Shown: positions 27,031 through 36,197 of the stretch, piece by piece
How positions within the stretch are numbered: the first letter of the stretch is position 1
How the letters are laid out: each line of letters opens with the position of its first letter
NCBI RefSeq assembly: GCF_014161445.1
Contig: NZ_JABBXA010000020.1
Span: forward strand, 62,001 to 126,000
Length of the DNA: 64,000 bases
Direction: 5' to 3'
DNA from: Microbispora sp. H13382
GTDB taxonomy: Bacteria > Actinomycetota > Actinomycetes > Streptosporangiales > Streptosporangiaceae
Translations under genes and position numbers: made by a program
Notes under the pieces: model-generated
Told to the model about the DNA's origin: nothing
Database searches by the model: none
The model's input: the letters and a program-made list of their open reading frames with translations, nothing else

Positions 27031-27774
27031 TTACTTCTTGCCCTGGTTGGCGACGGCCTCGATGGCGGCCTTGGCGGCCTCGGGGTCGAGGTACTCGCCC
27101 TTGCCCACCGGGCGGAAGTCGGCGTCCAGCTCGTAGCGCAGCGGGATGCCGGTGGGGATGTTCAGGCCCGCGATGTCCGCGTCGCTGATGCCCTCCAGGT
27201 GCTTGACCAGCGCGCGCAGCGAGTTGCCGTGCGCCACCACCAGCACCGTGCGGCCCGCCGCCAGGTCCGGGACGATCTCGTCGTACCAGTACGGCAGCAT
27301 CCGCACGACGACGTCCTTGAGGCACTCGGTGCGCGGCAACAGCTCCGAGGGCAGCAGGGAGTAGCGGCCGTCGCCGACCTGGGAGTACTCGTCGTCGTCG
27401 GCGATCGGCGGCGGCGGCACGTCGTACGAACGGCGCCACAGCATGAACTGCTCGTCGCCGAACTCGGCGCGGGTCTGCGCCTTGTCCTTGCCCTGGAGCG
27501 CGCCGTAGTGGCGCTCGTTCAGCCGCCAGGAGCGCTTGACCGGGAGCCACAGGAGGTCGGCCGCCTCAAGCGCGATGTTCGCGGTCCTGATGGCCCGGGT
27601 GAGCACCGAGGTGTGCACCACGTCGGGCCGGATCCCGGTCTCCAGGAGCAGCTGCCCGCCACGCCGCGCCTCCTCCTCGCCGGTCGGCGAGAGTGTGACG
27701 TCCACCCAGCCGGTGAACAGGCCTTTGACATTCCATTCGCTCTCGCCGTGCCGCAGCAGCACCAAAGTCGCCAT
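27031..27774 (-). CDS. gpmA: 2,3-bisphosphoglycerate-dependent phosphoglycerate mutase
   Basis: A 247-residue glycolytic enzyme that interconverts 3- and 2-phosphoglycerate through a phosphohistidine. The catalytic motif [10 protein letters not shown] is near residue 8. [20 protein letters not shown] is the substrate-contact segment, and [19 protein letters not shown] carries the second His. It is cofactor-dependent. It is followed on the same strand by nothing, and preceded (39 bp) by the YbjN-domain gene, as often seen in actinomycetes. Confidence 0.95.
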   Translation of the reverse strand: MATLVLLRHGESEWNVKGLFTGWVDVTLSPTGEEEARRGGQLLLETGIRPDVVHTSVLTRAIRTANIALEAADLLWLPVKRSWRLNERHYGALQGKDKAQTRAEFGDEQFMLWRRSYDVPPPPIADDDEYSQVGDGRYSLLPSELLPRTECLKDVVVRMLPYWYDEIVPDLAAGRTVLVVAHGNSLRALVKHLEGISDADIAGLNIPTGIPLRYELDADFRPVGKGEYLDPEAAKAAIEAVANQGKK

Positions 27775-27813
27775 GGCGCCAATCCTATCGGCGTACGGCA
27801 GACGTCCCGTTGG

Positions 27814-28299
27814 TCAGGACTCGACCACCCGCGCGAAGGCCCGGAGGTTGGCCAGCGACTCGCCGCGCTTGACCCGCCACTCCCACTCGCGCCTGATGGA
27901 CGTCGCGAAGCCCAGTTCGAGGGCGCGGTCGAACGACTCGTCCGAATAGGTGAGCACGCAGCCGAGGACCCGGTCGATCTCCTCCTCGGTGACCGCGTCC
28001 AGCGGCAGCCGGCCCACCAGGTGCACGTCGCCCGTGGCGTCGACGGCGAAGTGGACGCCGTACGTCGAGCCGTTCTTGTGCAGCAGCCAGCGGTAGAACT
28101 CGGCGTGGTTCTCGTCGGGCTGCCGGCAGAAGAACGCCTCGATGTTGAGCGCCTGGTCGCCGACGACGAGCCAGGTCAGGGTGGCGAGCTTGTGCTGGCC
28201 CGGCAGCCTGACCAGGAACGCGCCCGGCTTCGGCCGCTCATAGGACAGCTCGGCGGACTCCAGCGCCGACGCGATGACGGCTTCCAGATCCGGTCTCAT
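27814..28299 (-). CDS. YbjN domain protein
   Basis: A 161-residue protein of the YbjN family (fold like type III secretion chaperones). Key stretches are LVVGDQALNIEAFFCRQPDE, EFYRWLLHKNG and VGRLPLDAVTEEEIDRVLG. Its role is not established; in actinomycetes it is regularly encoded between mshA and gpmA, as here. The ATG at 28299 gives the usual MRPDLEAV start. Confidence 0.85.
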   Translation of the reverse strand: MRPDLEAVIASALESAELSYERPKPGAFLVRLPGQHKLATLTWLVVGDQALNIEAFFCRQPDENHAEFYRWLLHKNGSTYGVHFAVDATGDVHLVGRLPLDAVTEEEIDRVLGCVLTYSDESFDRALELGFATSIRREWEWRVKRGESLANLRAFARVVES

Positions 28300-28310
28300 A
28301 CGGACCACCC

Positions 28311-28356
28311 TAAGTCGTGTTCGAAAAGCCATGCCCTGCTGCGCGGGGAGCCCCGG
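28311..28356. repeat. dispersed short repeat, copy 1
   Basis: The sequence taagtcgtgttcgaaaagcc and then atgccctgctgcgcg matches copies at 40310-40350 and 47912-47946 in order and spacing. Each copy is intergenic and lies just beside a gene start or stop. Confidence 0.6.
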
Positions 28357-28361
28357 CACTC

Positions 28362-29645
28362 CTACGAGTTGACCGCGATGGGGGTCCGGTGGAGCTGGGC
28401 CATGGCGCCGGCGTACACCTCGGCCAGCCGGGCGGCGGTCGCCGACCAGCCGAAGGCCGTGGCGTGCCCCACAGCGCCCTCGGCGAGCCCGGCGAGCCGG
28501 TCGGGCCGCCCGGCGAGCAGGGCGAGCTCGCGGGCCCAGTCGTGCGGGTCGTGTCCCTCCACCAGGACGCCGGACACGCCCGCCTTGACGGCCGTGCGCA
28601 AGCCGCCGACCGCGGCCGCGACGACCGGCGTGCCGCACGCCTGCGACTCCAGTGCGACCAGGCCGAACGACTCGTTGTACGACGGCACCACGGTCACGTC
28701 GGCGGCCCGGTACCAGTCGGCCAGCTCCCGCTGCGGCGCGGGCGGCGCGAGCCGTACGACGTCGGCGATGCCCAGCTCGGCGGCGAGGTCGCTGAGCAGG
28801 GAGGGACGCGCGAGGCCGTTGCCGCTGGGCCCGCCCACGCAGGCCACCACGAGCCGCGACCGCAGCGAGGGATCCTCCACGAGCATCCGGGCGGCGGCCT
28901 TGAGCAGCACGTCAGGGGCCTTGAGCGGCTGGATGCGGCCCACGAACAGCAGCACGTGAGCGTCCTGCGGCAGCCCGAGGCGCTGGCGGGCGGCGCCCTT
29001 GGACGCCGGCTGGAAGACGGCGAGGTTCACGCCGGGGTTGACGACCGCCACCCGTTCGCGCGGCGCCCCGTAGAGGCTGATCAGCTCCTCTGCCTCGGCG
29101 GCGGTGTTGGCGACCAGGCGGTCGGCGACCTCCACGACCTGCTCCTCGCCGAGCACGCGCATCGCCGGCTCGGGCTTGTCGCCCTCGGCGAGCAGGAGGT
29201 TCTTCACCTTGGCCATGGTGTGCATGGTGTGCACGAGCGGCACGCCCCAGCGTTCCTTGGCCAGCCAGCCCACCTGGCCCGACAGCCAGTAATGCGAGTG
29301 GATCACGTCGTACCGGCCGGGGTCGTACATCGCCTCGGTGCGCAGCACGCCGGACAGGAAGCCGCACAGCTGCCCCGGAAGGTCGGCGCGGTCGAGCTCC
29401 TCGTACGGCCCGGCCGTCACGTGGCGCACGAGCACCCCCGGGCTCAGCTCGGCGACCGGAGGCAGGTCACGCGCGGTCCGCCGGGTGAAGATCTCCACCT
29501 CGATGCCCAGCGCCGCGAGACGTTTGGCGACCTCGAGGATGTAGACGTTCATGCCGCCCGCGTCCCCGGTACCCGGCTGGTCCAACGGGGACGTGTGCAC
29601 GCTGATGGTCGCGACGCGGTTGACCCGACGCCGTAACACCGACAC
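28362..29645 (-). CDS. mshA: D-inositol-3-phosphate glycosyltransferase
   Basis: A 427-residue GT-B (GT4) enzyme that joins UDP-GlcNAc to 1L-myo-inositol-1-phosphate, the first step of mycothiol synthesis. The acceptor-side loop is [20 protein letters not shown], and [12 protein letters not shown] is typical of MshA. The donor site carries the E-x7-E motif in [13 protein letters not shown]. The GTG at 29645 is chosen because GGAGGT lies 7 bp upstream and [20 protein letters not shown] starts at the first beta strand. Presence of mshA supports an actinobacterial host. Confidence 0.93.
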   Translation of the reverse strand: MSVLRRRVNRVATISVHTSPLDQPGTGDAGGMNVYILEVAKRLAALGIEVEIFTRRTARDLPPVAELSPGVLVRHVTAGPYEELDRADLPGQLCGFLSGVLRTEAMYDPGRYDVIHSHYWLSGQVGWLAKERWGVPLVHTMHTMAKVKNLLLAEGDKPEPAMRVLGEEQVVEVADRLVANTAAEAEELISLYGAPRERVAVVNPGVNLAVFQPASKGAARQRLGLPQDAHVLLFVGRIQPLKAPDVLLKAAARMLVEDPSLRSRLVVACVGGPSGNGLARPSLLSDLAAELGIADVVRLAPPAPQRELADWYRAADVTVVPSYNESFGLVALESQACGTPVVAAAVGGLRTAVKAGVSGVLVEGHDPHDWARELALLAGRPDRLAGLAEGAVGHATAFGWSATAARLAEVYAGAMAQLHRTPIAVNS

Positions 29646-29768
29646 CCGAACCACCTCCGAAAGGCTTATAACCATCAAAATCATCACTGGATTCCCCGAC
29701 ATCGGTGAGCACCGGGGGTCCTGAGAGGATGTCGGCTGCCCATCGGAGCAGCGTGGAAGGACGGAAGC

Positions 29769-30551
29769 GTGACGATGACCAATCCCGCGGCGGCCGAGCC
29801 CGTGGTCAGGACCGCGGTGGTGACCGGGGCCAGCAGCGGCATCGGCGAGGCGACGGCCCGCCGGCTCGCCGCGGAGGGATACCGGGTCGTGGCGGCGGCG
29901 CGGCGGCGGGACCGGCTCGACAAGCTGGCGTCCGATGTGCCCGGCGTGCGCCCGGTGACGCTGGACGTGACCGACCAGGCGTCGGTCGACGCGCTGGCCG
30001 CCTCGCTGGAGCGCTGCGACGTCCTGGTGAACAACGCGGGCGGCGCGTTCGGCCTCGAACCCGTGGCCGGCGGCCGTGTGGACGACTGGCAGCGGATGTA
30101 CGAGGTGAACGTGCTCGGCGCCCTGCGCATGACCAGGGCCCTGCTGCCGAAGCTCATCGAGTCGGGGGACGGCGTGCTGGTGATGCTCACCTCGACGGCC
30201 GGGCTGGTGTCGTACGAGGGGGGCGGCGGCTACTGCGCGGCCAAGCACGCGCAGACCTCGATGACCGAGACCCTCCGCCTGGAGCTGTGCGGCGACCCGG
30301 TGCGGGTCGTCGAGATCGCGCCGGGCATGGTGAGGACCGAGGAGTTCGCCCTGACCCGCTTCCGGGGCGACGCCGAGCGTGCCGCCAAGGTCTACGAGGG
30401 CGTCCCCGATCCCCTGAGCGCGGACGACGTCGCCGACGTGATCGCCTTCGCGGTGACCCGCCCGTCGCACGTGAACATCGACAGACTGGTCGTCCGGCCG
30501 CGCGCGCAGGCGGCCCAGCACAAGGTGCACAGGGTCGCGTCGGGGACATGA
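29769..30551 (+). CDS. short-chain dehydrogenase/reductase
   Basis: A 260-residue classical SDR: cofactor motif TGASSGIG near residue 19, NNAG at about 93, and a catalytic Tyr-x3-Lys in YCAAKHAQ with an upstream Ser in LTSTAG. The Arg residues after the second strand (AARRRDR) suggest NADP preference. It overlaps the following methyltransferase by ATGA, so both are one unit. The substrate is unknown; related genes are often paired with mshA. Confidence 0.88.
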   Translation: MTMTNPAAAEPVVRTAVVTGASSGIGEATARRLAAEGYRVVAAARRRDRLDKLASDVPGVRPVTLDVTDQASVDALAASLERCDVLVNNAGGAFGLEPVAGGRVDDWQRMYEVNVLGALRMTRALLPKLIESGDGVLVMLTSTAGLVSYEGGGGYCAAKHAQTSMTETLRLELCGDPVRVVEIAPGMVRTEEFALTRFRGDAERAAKVYEGVPDPLSADDVADVIAFAVTRPSHVNIDRLVVRPRAQAAQHKVHRVASGT

Positions 30552-31357
30552 GACCGGTCCGGCCCGTCGGGACGGTCACGCGCGGCACCACCGGGCACAA
30601 CCGGCTGCGCCGCTGTGACCGCTGGATCGCCGCCGTGTACGGCCCGCTGCTGCGCTCGGCCCGCGCGGGGACGGCGCCGCTGGTGGTGGACCTCGGCTAC
30701 GGCGCGTCCCACACCACGACGACCGAGCTGTTCACGCGGCTGCGCCGGGTCTGCCCCACCGTCGAGGTGGTGGGCGTGGAGATCGCCCCCGAGCGGGTCG
30801 AGGCGGCCAAGCCGTACGAGCGGGAGGGGCTGACGTTCGTCAGGGGCGGCTTCGAGCTGCCGGTGCCCCGCCCGCCGATGATCGTGCGCGCCTTCAACGT
30901 GCTGCGGCAGTACGGCGAGGCCGAGGCGTGGCAGCACTGGGACCGGCTGCGGGCCGGTCTGCACCCCTTGGGCGTGCTCGTCGAGGGCACCTGCTCGGAG
31001 GTCGGCCACCGGGCGACCTGGGTGGCGCTCGGTGCGCGGGGGCCGCGCACGCTCACCTTCGCGGCCCGGTTCACCGGCTTCGACCGCCCCTCCGTCCTGG
31101 CCGAACGCCTGCCCAAGACGCTGATCCACCGGAATGTGCCCGGCGAGCGGATCCATGCGTTCCTGACGGACTGGGACCGCGCCTGGGCGACCTGCGCCTC
31201 CTTCGGCGCGTACGGCACCCGGCAGCGCTGGACGAGGACGGCCGAGCTGCTGGCGCGGGACTGGCCGGTGGAGGCGACGCCGCCGACCGGCGGTCCCGGG
31301 CGCTGGCGGCTCGGCGAACTCACCCTGCCCTGGAGCAGCGTCTCCCCCCGCGGTTGA
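30548..31357 (+). CDS. class I SAM-dependent methyltransferase
   Basis: A 269-residue methyltransferase-like protein. Motif I is [20 protein letters not shown], a variant of DxGxGxG in which the last glycine region is unusual, and motif II is [14 protein letters not shown]. The rest contains [19 protein letters not shown] and a C-terminal helical lid. The ATG at 30548 overlaps the SDR stop. Catalysis and substrate are unproven; homologues of this type accompany the mshA-SDR locus in actinomycetes. Confidence 0.75.
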   Translation: MRPVRPVGTVTRGTTGHNRLRRCDRWIAAVYGPLLRSARAGTAPLVVDLGYGASHTTTTELFTRLRRVCPTVEVVGVEIAPERVEAAKPYEREGLTFVRGGFELPVPRPPMIVRAFNVLRQYGEAEAWQHWDRLRAGLHPLGVLVEGTCSEVGHRATWVALGARGPRTLTFAARFTGFDRPSVLAERLPKTLIHRNVPGERIHAFLTDWDRAWATCASFGAYGTRQRWTRTAELLARDWPVEATPPTGGPGRWRLGELTLPWSSVSPRG

Positions 31358-31384
31358 CGACGGGGCGGTTGATAACGTCCGGCC

Positions 31385-31909
31385 ATGCGCTTCGTCCTCG
31401 ACCCGGAGATGACCCCCGAGCTCTTCGAGGAGCTCCTGAGCTGCTGGGCGGAGGTGACCAACGCCGACGGCGCGGTGGGCTTCGTGCCTCCCGTGACGCC
31501 GGACGACATCAGGCCGACCGCGGAGAAGGCGTTCGCCCGCACCCGCTCCGCCGGCGGGCCGGCGGCTCCCGACAGCCTCCTCGCCGGCTTCGACGACGAC
31601 GGCGTGGGCGCCTGGCTCATCCTGGGCGACAACGGCTCGGGCCTGCGGGCGCACTGGCGCTGGCTGCTGCGGGTCATGGTCCACCCCAAGCACCAGGGCA
31701 GGGGCTACGGCAGGGCGCTGCTGCTCGCCGCCGACGACGCCGCCAGGTCGCTCGGCCTGGAGGCGTTGCAGCTCACCTGCCGCGGCGGCACCGGGGTCGA
31801 CCGCTTCTACGCGAGCGTGGGCTACCGGGAGGTCGGCCGGGTGCCCCGCTCGATCCGGGTGGCCCCCGGTGACGACCGCGACGAGATCTACATGCTCAAG
31901 TGGCTGTGA
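31385..31909 (+). CDS. GNAT N-acetyltransferase
   Basis: A 174-residue acetyltransferase. The acetyl-CoA loop is VHPKHQGRGYGRALLLAADD (Q/R-x-x-G-x-G/A), after the beta strand WRWLLRVMV; the C-terminal GVDRFYASVGYREVG is typical. The N-terminal part is not the MshD tandem arrangement. It lies 27 bp after the methyltransferase and may be cotranscribed. The acceptor is unknown. Confidence 0.82.
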   Translation: MRFVLDPEMTPELFEELLSCWAEVTNADGAVGFVPPVTPDDIRPTAEKAFARTRSAGGPAAPDSLLAGFDDDGVGAWLILGDNGSGLRAHWRWLLRVMVHPKHQGRGYGRALLLAADDAARSLGLEALQLTCRGGTGVDRFYASVGYREVGRVPRSIRVAPGDDRDEIYMLKWL

Positions 31910-31926
31910 AAGTTTTGGCCGAATGC

Positions 31927-32445
31927 TTATCCGATGTCCTGCAGGGCCGTTTCGAACACCGCATAGGCTGCGGTACTGAACAGCACGAAGCGCACCTCTT
32001 CCACCACGGCGGGGGCTGCCTGCCGTACCGCGGTGATCGCGATGCGGGCGGCGTCCTCGACCGGCCACCGGTAGATCCCCGTGGAGATCGCGGGGAACGC
32101 TACCGTGCCGGCGCCCAGCGCGTCGGCGACGACGAGCGACTCCCGATAGCAGGAGGCGAGCAGATGGGATCGGTCCTCGCTCCGCGAGTGAACGGGCCCG
32201 ACCGTGTGGATCACCCACCGCGCGGGCAGGCGGCCCGCGGTGGTGGCGACGGCCCGACCGGTGGGCAGCCCTCTGCCGTACCGGGACGCGCGCAGCGCCC
32301 GGCACTCCTCCAGGATCTCGGGGCCGCCGCGCCGGTGGATGGCGCCGTCCACCCCTCCGCCGCCCATCAGGGACGAGTTGGCGGCGTTGACGATCGCGTC
32401 GACCCGCTGCTCGGTGATGTCTCCCTCGACCAGAACGATTCTCAT
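31927..32445 (-). CDS. macro domain ADP-ribose hydrolase
   Basis: A 172-residue macro domain protein of the YmdB/MacroD type, which deacetylates O-acetyl-ADP-ribose or removes ADP-ribose from acidic residues. The ADP-ribose site is visible: VEGDITEQRVDAIVNAANSS, GGGGVDGAIHRRGG, VIHTVGP and FPAISTGIYRWPVEDA. It is divergent from blaI. Confidence 0.9.
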   Translation of the reverse strand: MRIVLVEGDITEQRVDAIVNAANSSLMGGGGVDGAIHRRGGPEILEECRALRASRYGRGLPTGRAVATTAGRLPARWVIHTVGPVHSRSEDRSHLLASCYRESLVVADALGAGTVAFPAISTGIYRWPVEDAARIAITAVRQAAPAVVEEVRFVLFSTAAYAVFETALQDIG

Positions 32446-32458
32446 GCCTCTCACCTCT

Positions 32459-32486
32459 CTACAGGACGTAGTACTACCCCGAGTAG
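32459..32486. promoter_or_regulatory. candidate BlaI-type operator
   Basis: A perfect palindrome, gtagtactac, at 32468-32477 flanked by further ctac (32459) and gtag (32483) half-sites, 20 bp before the blaI start. BlaI/MecI repressors bind tac/gta dyads of this kind, so autoregulation is likely; the divergent macro gene could be included. Confidence 0.6.
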
Positions 32487-32496
32487 GCTTAAAGAC

Positions 32497-32853
32497 GTGA
32501 AGGGACTGGGAGAGCTCGAACGCAGCATCATGGACATCCTCTGGGCGGAGAACGCCCCGCTGACGGCCCGCGAGGTGGGACGCCTCATAGAGGACCGCGA
32601 CCTCGCGCCGACGACCGTGATGACCGTGCTCGACCGGCTGTCCCGCAAGGGTTTCCTCACCCGGACCCGCGACGGCCGCGCGTGGCGCTACCAGCCCGCC
32701 GCGAGCCGCGACGCGTACGTCGCCGAGCTGATGCTCGAAGCCCTGGACATGACCGGCGACCGTGACGCGGCGCTGACCCGCTTCGCCCGCGCCGTCTCCG
32801 GATCGGAGGCCGAGATCCTGCTGAAAGCCCTCACGGAGCTGGAGGAAGAGTGA
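32497..32853 (+). CDS. BlaI/MecI family repressor
   Basis: A 118-residue winged-helix repressor. It opens LGELERSIMDILWAENAPLT, with the recognition region APTTVMTVLDRLSRKGFL and the wing RTRDGRAWRYQP; the C-terminal helices form the dimer domain with the proteolysis-sensitive region. The GTG at 32497 is used. Its stop overlaps the M56 peptidase start by 4 bp, the classic repressor-protease pair. Confidence 0.9.
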   Translation: MKGLGELERSIMDILWAENAPLTAREVGRLIEDRDLAPTTVMTVLDRLSRKGFLTRTRDGRAWRYQPAASRDAYVAELMLEALDMTGDRDAALTRFARAVSGSEAEILLKALTELEEE

Positions 32854-33764
32854 TCGCGGCGGCGGTCTTAGCGGCACTCGCCATGATCTGCGCGGTCGCG
32901 GCGTGGCGGCTGACTTTCGCGCGCTGGACCTGGCGCGCCCCGCGCACGGCGATCCTGTTGTGGCAGTCGCTGGGGCTGACCTGGGGGCTCGCCTCCACCG
33001 GCGCGCTGCTCGCCTTCGCGCTCGACCCCTATCGCAAGGGCGTCGTCCACGGGCTCGGTGAGTTCCTGCTGAGCGTGGAGTTCGGCGTGCGGACGCCGCA
33101 CGACTACCTCCGGCTGGCCGCGCTGGTCGCCGGCCTGTCGCTGCTCGCCGTACTGATCGCCCTGCCCCTCGCGGCCGGGGCGCAGACGCTGCGGGCCCGC
33201 CGCCGCCACCGGCTGCTGCTCGCGCTTGTCGCCCGGGACGAGCCGGCCGTGCCCGGGGTGCGGGTGGTCGACTTCCCCGGCGCCGCCGCCTACTGCCTGC
33301 CCGGACTGAAATCGCAGGTCGTCATCAGCGACGGCACGCTGCACCTGCTGTCGTCCGCGGAGCTGGAGGCCGTGCTGGCGCACGAGGCCGCCCACGTGCG
33401 CGAGCGCCACGACCTGGTGCTGCTGCCGTTCGCCGCGCTACGCCGCGCGCTGCCCTGGTCGAAGCTGGTCAGCGACGCGCAGGAGTCGGTCGAGCTGCTG
33501 GTCGAGATGGCCGCCGACGACCGCGCCCGGCAGCGGTGCTGCCCGCGCAGGCTGGCCACCGCGCTGCTGCGCTTCGGCACCTCGGCCGCGCTGCCCACGC
33601 CGCAGGGCGCGCTCGGCGCGTCCGCGCCGTCGAGCGTGATGGCCCGGGTCGACCGGCTCGTACGGCCCGAGGTGGCGCTCCCGATCACCCACCGCTTCCT
33701 GATCCTGGCCGGATCGGTGATGCTCGCCACCAGCGCCCCGCTACTTTGGCTGCTTCCTGGCTGA
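32850..33764 (+). CDS. M56 family (BlaR1-type) membrane metallopeptidase
   Basis: A 304-residue integral membrane zinc peptidase. Helices lie near residues 1-20, 33-55, 85-110 and 280-300; the zinc motif is VLAHEAAHVRERHDL (HExxH), with a downstream Glu in LVEMAADDRARQRC as third ligand. It lacks the C-terminal penicillin-binding sensor of BlaR1, as usual for the actinobacterial form. It is coupled to blaI, whose repressor it presumably inactivates. The signal and regulon beyond the operon are unknown. Confidence 0.85.
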   Translation: MIAAAVLAALAMICAVAAWRLTFARWTWRAPRTAILLWQSLGLTWGLASTGALLAFALDPYRKGVVHGLGEFLLSVEFGVRTPHDYLRLAALVAGLSLLAVLIALPLAAGAQTLRARRRHRLLLALVARDEPAVPGVRVVDFPGAAAYCLPGLKSQVVISDGTLHLLSSAELEAVLAHEAAHVRERHDLVLLPFAALRRALPWSKLVSDAQESVELLVEMAADDRARQRCCPRRLATALLRFGTSAALPTPQGALGASAPSSVMARVDRLVRPEVALPITHRFLILAGSVMLATSAPLLWLLPG

Positions 33765-33797
33765 ACCTTGGGTGCTAGCTGGCGTTATCCGGTCAGT

Positions 33798-33809
33798 TTG
33801 CAATTGCAA
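33798..33809. promoter_or_regulatory. palindromic operator before the XRE regulator
   Basis: The perfect 12-bp palindrome ttgcaattgcaa, 23 bp before the regulator start, in otherwise GC-rich sequence. A dimeric XRE-type repressor is the likely binder. Confidence 0.6.
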
Positions 33810-33832
33810 GCAGTGCGAGGCAGACTGGGGGT

Positions 33833-34267
33833 ATGGAACTGCCCAAGGTCACCTCGCTCGGTGAGTACATCCGCCAGCAACGGCAGCAGGCGAAAATCTC
33901 GCTTCGTCAGCTCGCCGCGCAGGCCGGTGTGTCCAACCCTTACCTGAGCCAGGTGGAGCGGGGCCTGCGCAAGCCGAGCGCGGAGATCCTGAACCAGATC
34001 GCGAAGGGTCTGCAGATCTCCGCCCAGGCGCTCTACGTCCAGGCCGGCCTCATCGAGGACCGCGAGCCGCACAGTGACGTGCTGACCGCGATCCGGGCCG
34101 ACGTCACACTCACCGGGCGGCAACGTCAGGTGTTGATCGATATCTACGAATCGTTCCGCAAGGAGAACCGGGCCGACACCGCCCAGCCGCCGCAATCGGC
34201 TGAGCATCTCGGGGACGGCCCGGTTCTCCCGCGCGACGGCATTGCACCGGATTCGAGGGAAGGATAA
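33833..34267 (+). CDS. XRE family transcriptional regulator
   Basis: A 144-residue regulator with an N-terminal Cro/C1-type helix-turn-helix (LGEYIRQQRQQAKISLRQLA, AGVSNPYLSQVERGLRKPSA) and a C-terminal region with LTGRQRQVLIDIYESFRKE. The same pairing with an HBHA-like gene occurs widely in actinomycetes. The downstream gene begins 3 bp later. A 12-bp palindrome precedes it, suggesting autoregulation. Confidence 0.88.
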   Translation: MELPKVTSLGEYIRQQRQQAKISLRQLAAQAGVSNPYLSQVERGLRKPSAEILNQIAKGLQISAQALYVQAGLIEDREPHSDVLTAIRADVTLTGRQRQVLIDIYESFRKENRADTAQPPQSAEHLGDGPVLPRDGIAPDSREG

Positions 34268-34270
34268 CCC

Positions 34271-34639
34271 ATGACCATCACGACCCAGGCCAAGAAGATC
34301 ACGGAGTCCAAGCCGTTCTACGCGCTCACCGGCGCCGGGGACTACGCCGTGGAGAAGGCCCGCGCCTACGCCAGCACCGTGCAGGACAGGGCCGAGTCCG
34401 TCGCCAAGGACCTCCCGGAGAAGGCCAAGGGGTACGCCGACGCCGCCGCCGCCCGCTTCACCCGGCTGTACGACGACCTGGCCACGCGTGGCCGCAAGGT
34501 CGTCAGCCGCGTGAGCGGCGAGGCCGCGCTGGAGCTGACGGAGGTCTCGGAGACCGCCGAACCGGCGATCGCCGCCGAGACCACCGCCAAGCGGACCTCG
34601 ACCGGCCGCACCCGCACCACCACCGCGGCCCAGAGCTGA
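34271..34639 (+). CDS. heparin-binding hemagglutinin-like protein
   Basis: A 122-residue helical protein. Residues about 20-80 are amphipathic and Ala/Lys/Glu-rich with coiled-coil spacing (YAVEKARAYASTVQDRAESV), and the tail is basic and Thr-rich (TAKRTSTGRTRTTTAAQS). This is the layout of mycobacterial HBHA relatives, which are adhesins in pathogens and lipid-inclusion or envelope proteins in others. It is cotranscribed with the XRE regulator. Confidence 0.65.
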   Translation: MTITTQAKKITESKPFYALTGAGDYAVEKARAYASTVQDRAESVAKDLPEKAKGYADAAAARFTRLYDDLATRGRKVVSRVSGEAALELTEVSETAEPAIAAETTAKRTSTGRTRTTTAAQS

Positions 34640-34665
34640 TCCGCGCCCCGCGCGAGTGACACCTC

Positions 34666-34701
34666 GGCGGCCCGCCTTCCCACACGGGGAGGCGGGCCGC
34701 C
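34666..34701 (+). terminator. terminator after the HBHA-like gene
   Basis: A 16-bp stem with one mismatch (ggcggcccgccttccc / ggggaggcgggccgcc) and loop acac. Confidence 0.8.
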
Positions 34702-34807
34702 GCCGTCACCGCCTGTTCTCCGTGCGGGCGGGATGTTCCCGGAGACCGGCCTCCGGCGCCCGCGCCACGTGTCGGCGCCGCCCATTAGTCTGGGGGCGTC
34801 AGCGACC

Positions 34808-35167
34808 GTGACCGTGTGGGAGAGTCCATTGTTCGGGCTGTACGGCATCCTCGACATCATCTTCTGGCTGCTTTCCGTCGGGGCCTTCGTTTTGTCCGGC
34901 TGGGCGCTGGTGCACGCCCTGCGGATCCCCTCGCGCGCCTTCCCCGCGGCCGGCAAGCAGACCAAGCCGCTCTGGCTGATCATCCTCGGCCTCGCGACGC
35001 TGTTCACCTTCGCGGGCGCGATCAACTACATGGGCATGGGGATGGGGCTGCCCAACATCTTCACGATCGCCGCCGTCATCGCGGCGGGCATCTACCTCGC
35101 CGACGTGAAGCCCGCGGTCAACGGCTACCGCGGCGGTGGCAACCAGGGGCCGTACGGTCCCTGGTGA
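34808..35167 (+). CDS. DUF2516 membrane protein
   Basis: A protein of about 119 residues with three hydrophobic helices (LYGILDIIFWLLSVGAFVLS, KPLWLIILGLATLFTFAGAI, IFTIAAVIAAGIYLADV) and a short Gly/Pro-rich tail. It matches the DUF2516 family of actinobacterial membrane proteins with no known function. GTG 34808 or GTG 34814 are both possible; a GGGGG run at 34792-34796 favours 34808. Confidence 0.75.
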   Translation: MTVWESPLFGLYGILDIIFWLLSVGAFVLSGWALVHALRIPSRAFPAAGKQTKPLWLIILGLATLFTFAGAINYMGMGMGLPNIFTIAAVIAAGIYLADVKPAVNGYRGGGNQGPYGPW

Positions 35168-35174
35168 CCCGCGC

Positions 35175-36146
35175 TCAGAGCCAGTCGCGGGCCCGGAACA
35201 CCCGGTAGAGCGTGGCCGAGGCGACGACGATCAGCGCGGCGGACGCCCAGAAGCCCCACGAATGCCCGAATCCGGGAAACGGGATGTTCTGGCCGTAGAA
35301 GCCGGTGATCAGCGTGGGCACCGCGATGATCGCCGCCCAGCTCGTCACCCGCTTCATGATGAGGTTCATCCGGTTGCTCTGCATGGTCAGATGCGTCTCG
35401 CGGATGTTGCTGACCAGGTCGCGCAGCGACTCCGTCCACTCCGTGGCCCGCAGCACCTGGTCGTACACGTCCTGGAAGTACGGCGCCATCTCGCCGTCGC
35501 CGATCAGGCCGTTGCGCCGCACAAGGGAGTTCACGGCTTCCCGCATGGGCATCACGATGCGCCGCAGCGTGACCAGGCTCTTGCGTAACTCGAACGTGCG
35601 CCGCTGGTCCTCCGGGCCGACCGGCCGGTCGCCGAACACCGTCTCCTCCAGGTCCTCCACCTGCTCGTCCATGGCCTCGACGGTCTCGAAGTGGCTGTCC
35701 ACCACGTAGTCGAGCAGGCCGTGCAGCAGGAACGCGACACCGTGCCGGGCCAGGTCCGTCCCCTCGTCCCAGCGCCGGATCACCTGCTCGACGGAGAAGT
35801 CGTCCGTCTGGCGTACGGTGACCAGCGCGTTTTTCGTGACGAAGGCGGCCGCGGGCGCGACCCGCACCCGGCCCGACCCGGCGTCGAAAGCCGCCGCGTA
35901 GACGCTCAGGAACATGTGGCTGTCGTAGACGTCGAGCTTGGGCCGTTGCCGGCGCTGCAGCGCGTCCTCCACCGCCAGGGCGTGCAGCCCCAGCTCCTCG
36001 CTGATGGCCTGCAGCTCCTCCTCGGTGGGGGCGCACATGTCGAACCACACCACGGCCGACGGGTCCTTGACGTGCTCGGAGACGTCGGCGACCGGAAAGC
36101 CCTCGGCTTCCAGATTCCCGTTCCGGTAGAGCCGGGTGTGTCCCAT
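35175..36146 (-). CDS. corA: CorA-family divalent cation transporter
   Basis: A 323-residue CorA-type channel for Mg2+ or related ions. The N-terminal cytoplasmic domain, a long stalk helix (MDEQVEDLEETVFG, RRTFELRKSLVTLRRIVMPM) and two C-terminal membrane helices are present. The selectivity motif, G-M-N in classical CorA, reads YGQN (PTLITGFYGQNIPFPG). The Met-to-Gln change occurs in some actinobacterial homologues and may affect selectivity. It is convergent with the DUF2516 gene 8 bp away. Confidence 0.88.
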   Translation of the reverse strand: MGHTRLYRNGNLEAEGFPVADVSEHVKDPSAVVWFDMCAPTEEELQAISEELGLHALAVEDALQRRQRPKLDVYDSHMFLSVYAAAFDAGSGRVRVAPAAAFVTKNALVTVRQTDDFSVEQVIRRWDEGTDLARHGVAFLLHGLLDYVVDSHFETVEAMDEQVEDLEETVFGDRPVGPEDQRRTFELRKSLVTLRRIVMPMREAVNSLVRRNGLIGDGEMAPYFQDVYDQVLRATEWTESLRDLVSNIRETHLTMQSNRMNLIMKRVTSWAAIIAVPTLITGFYGQNIPFPGFGHSWGFWASAALIVVASATLYRVFRARDWL

Positions 36147-36197
36147 GGACGGCTACCCTACCGATCCGGCGAGCGCCCCCGAAGGGGCGCCGTCGCG

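Noticed and set aside
29646-30530. An upstream extension of mshA through the SDR gene
   Set aside because: The extension is antisense to a well-defined SDR, and mshA has its own GTG with GGAGGT at 29645.
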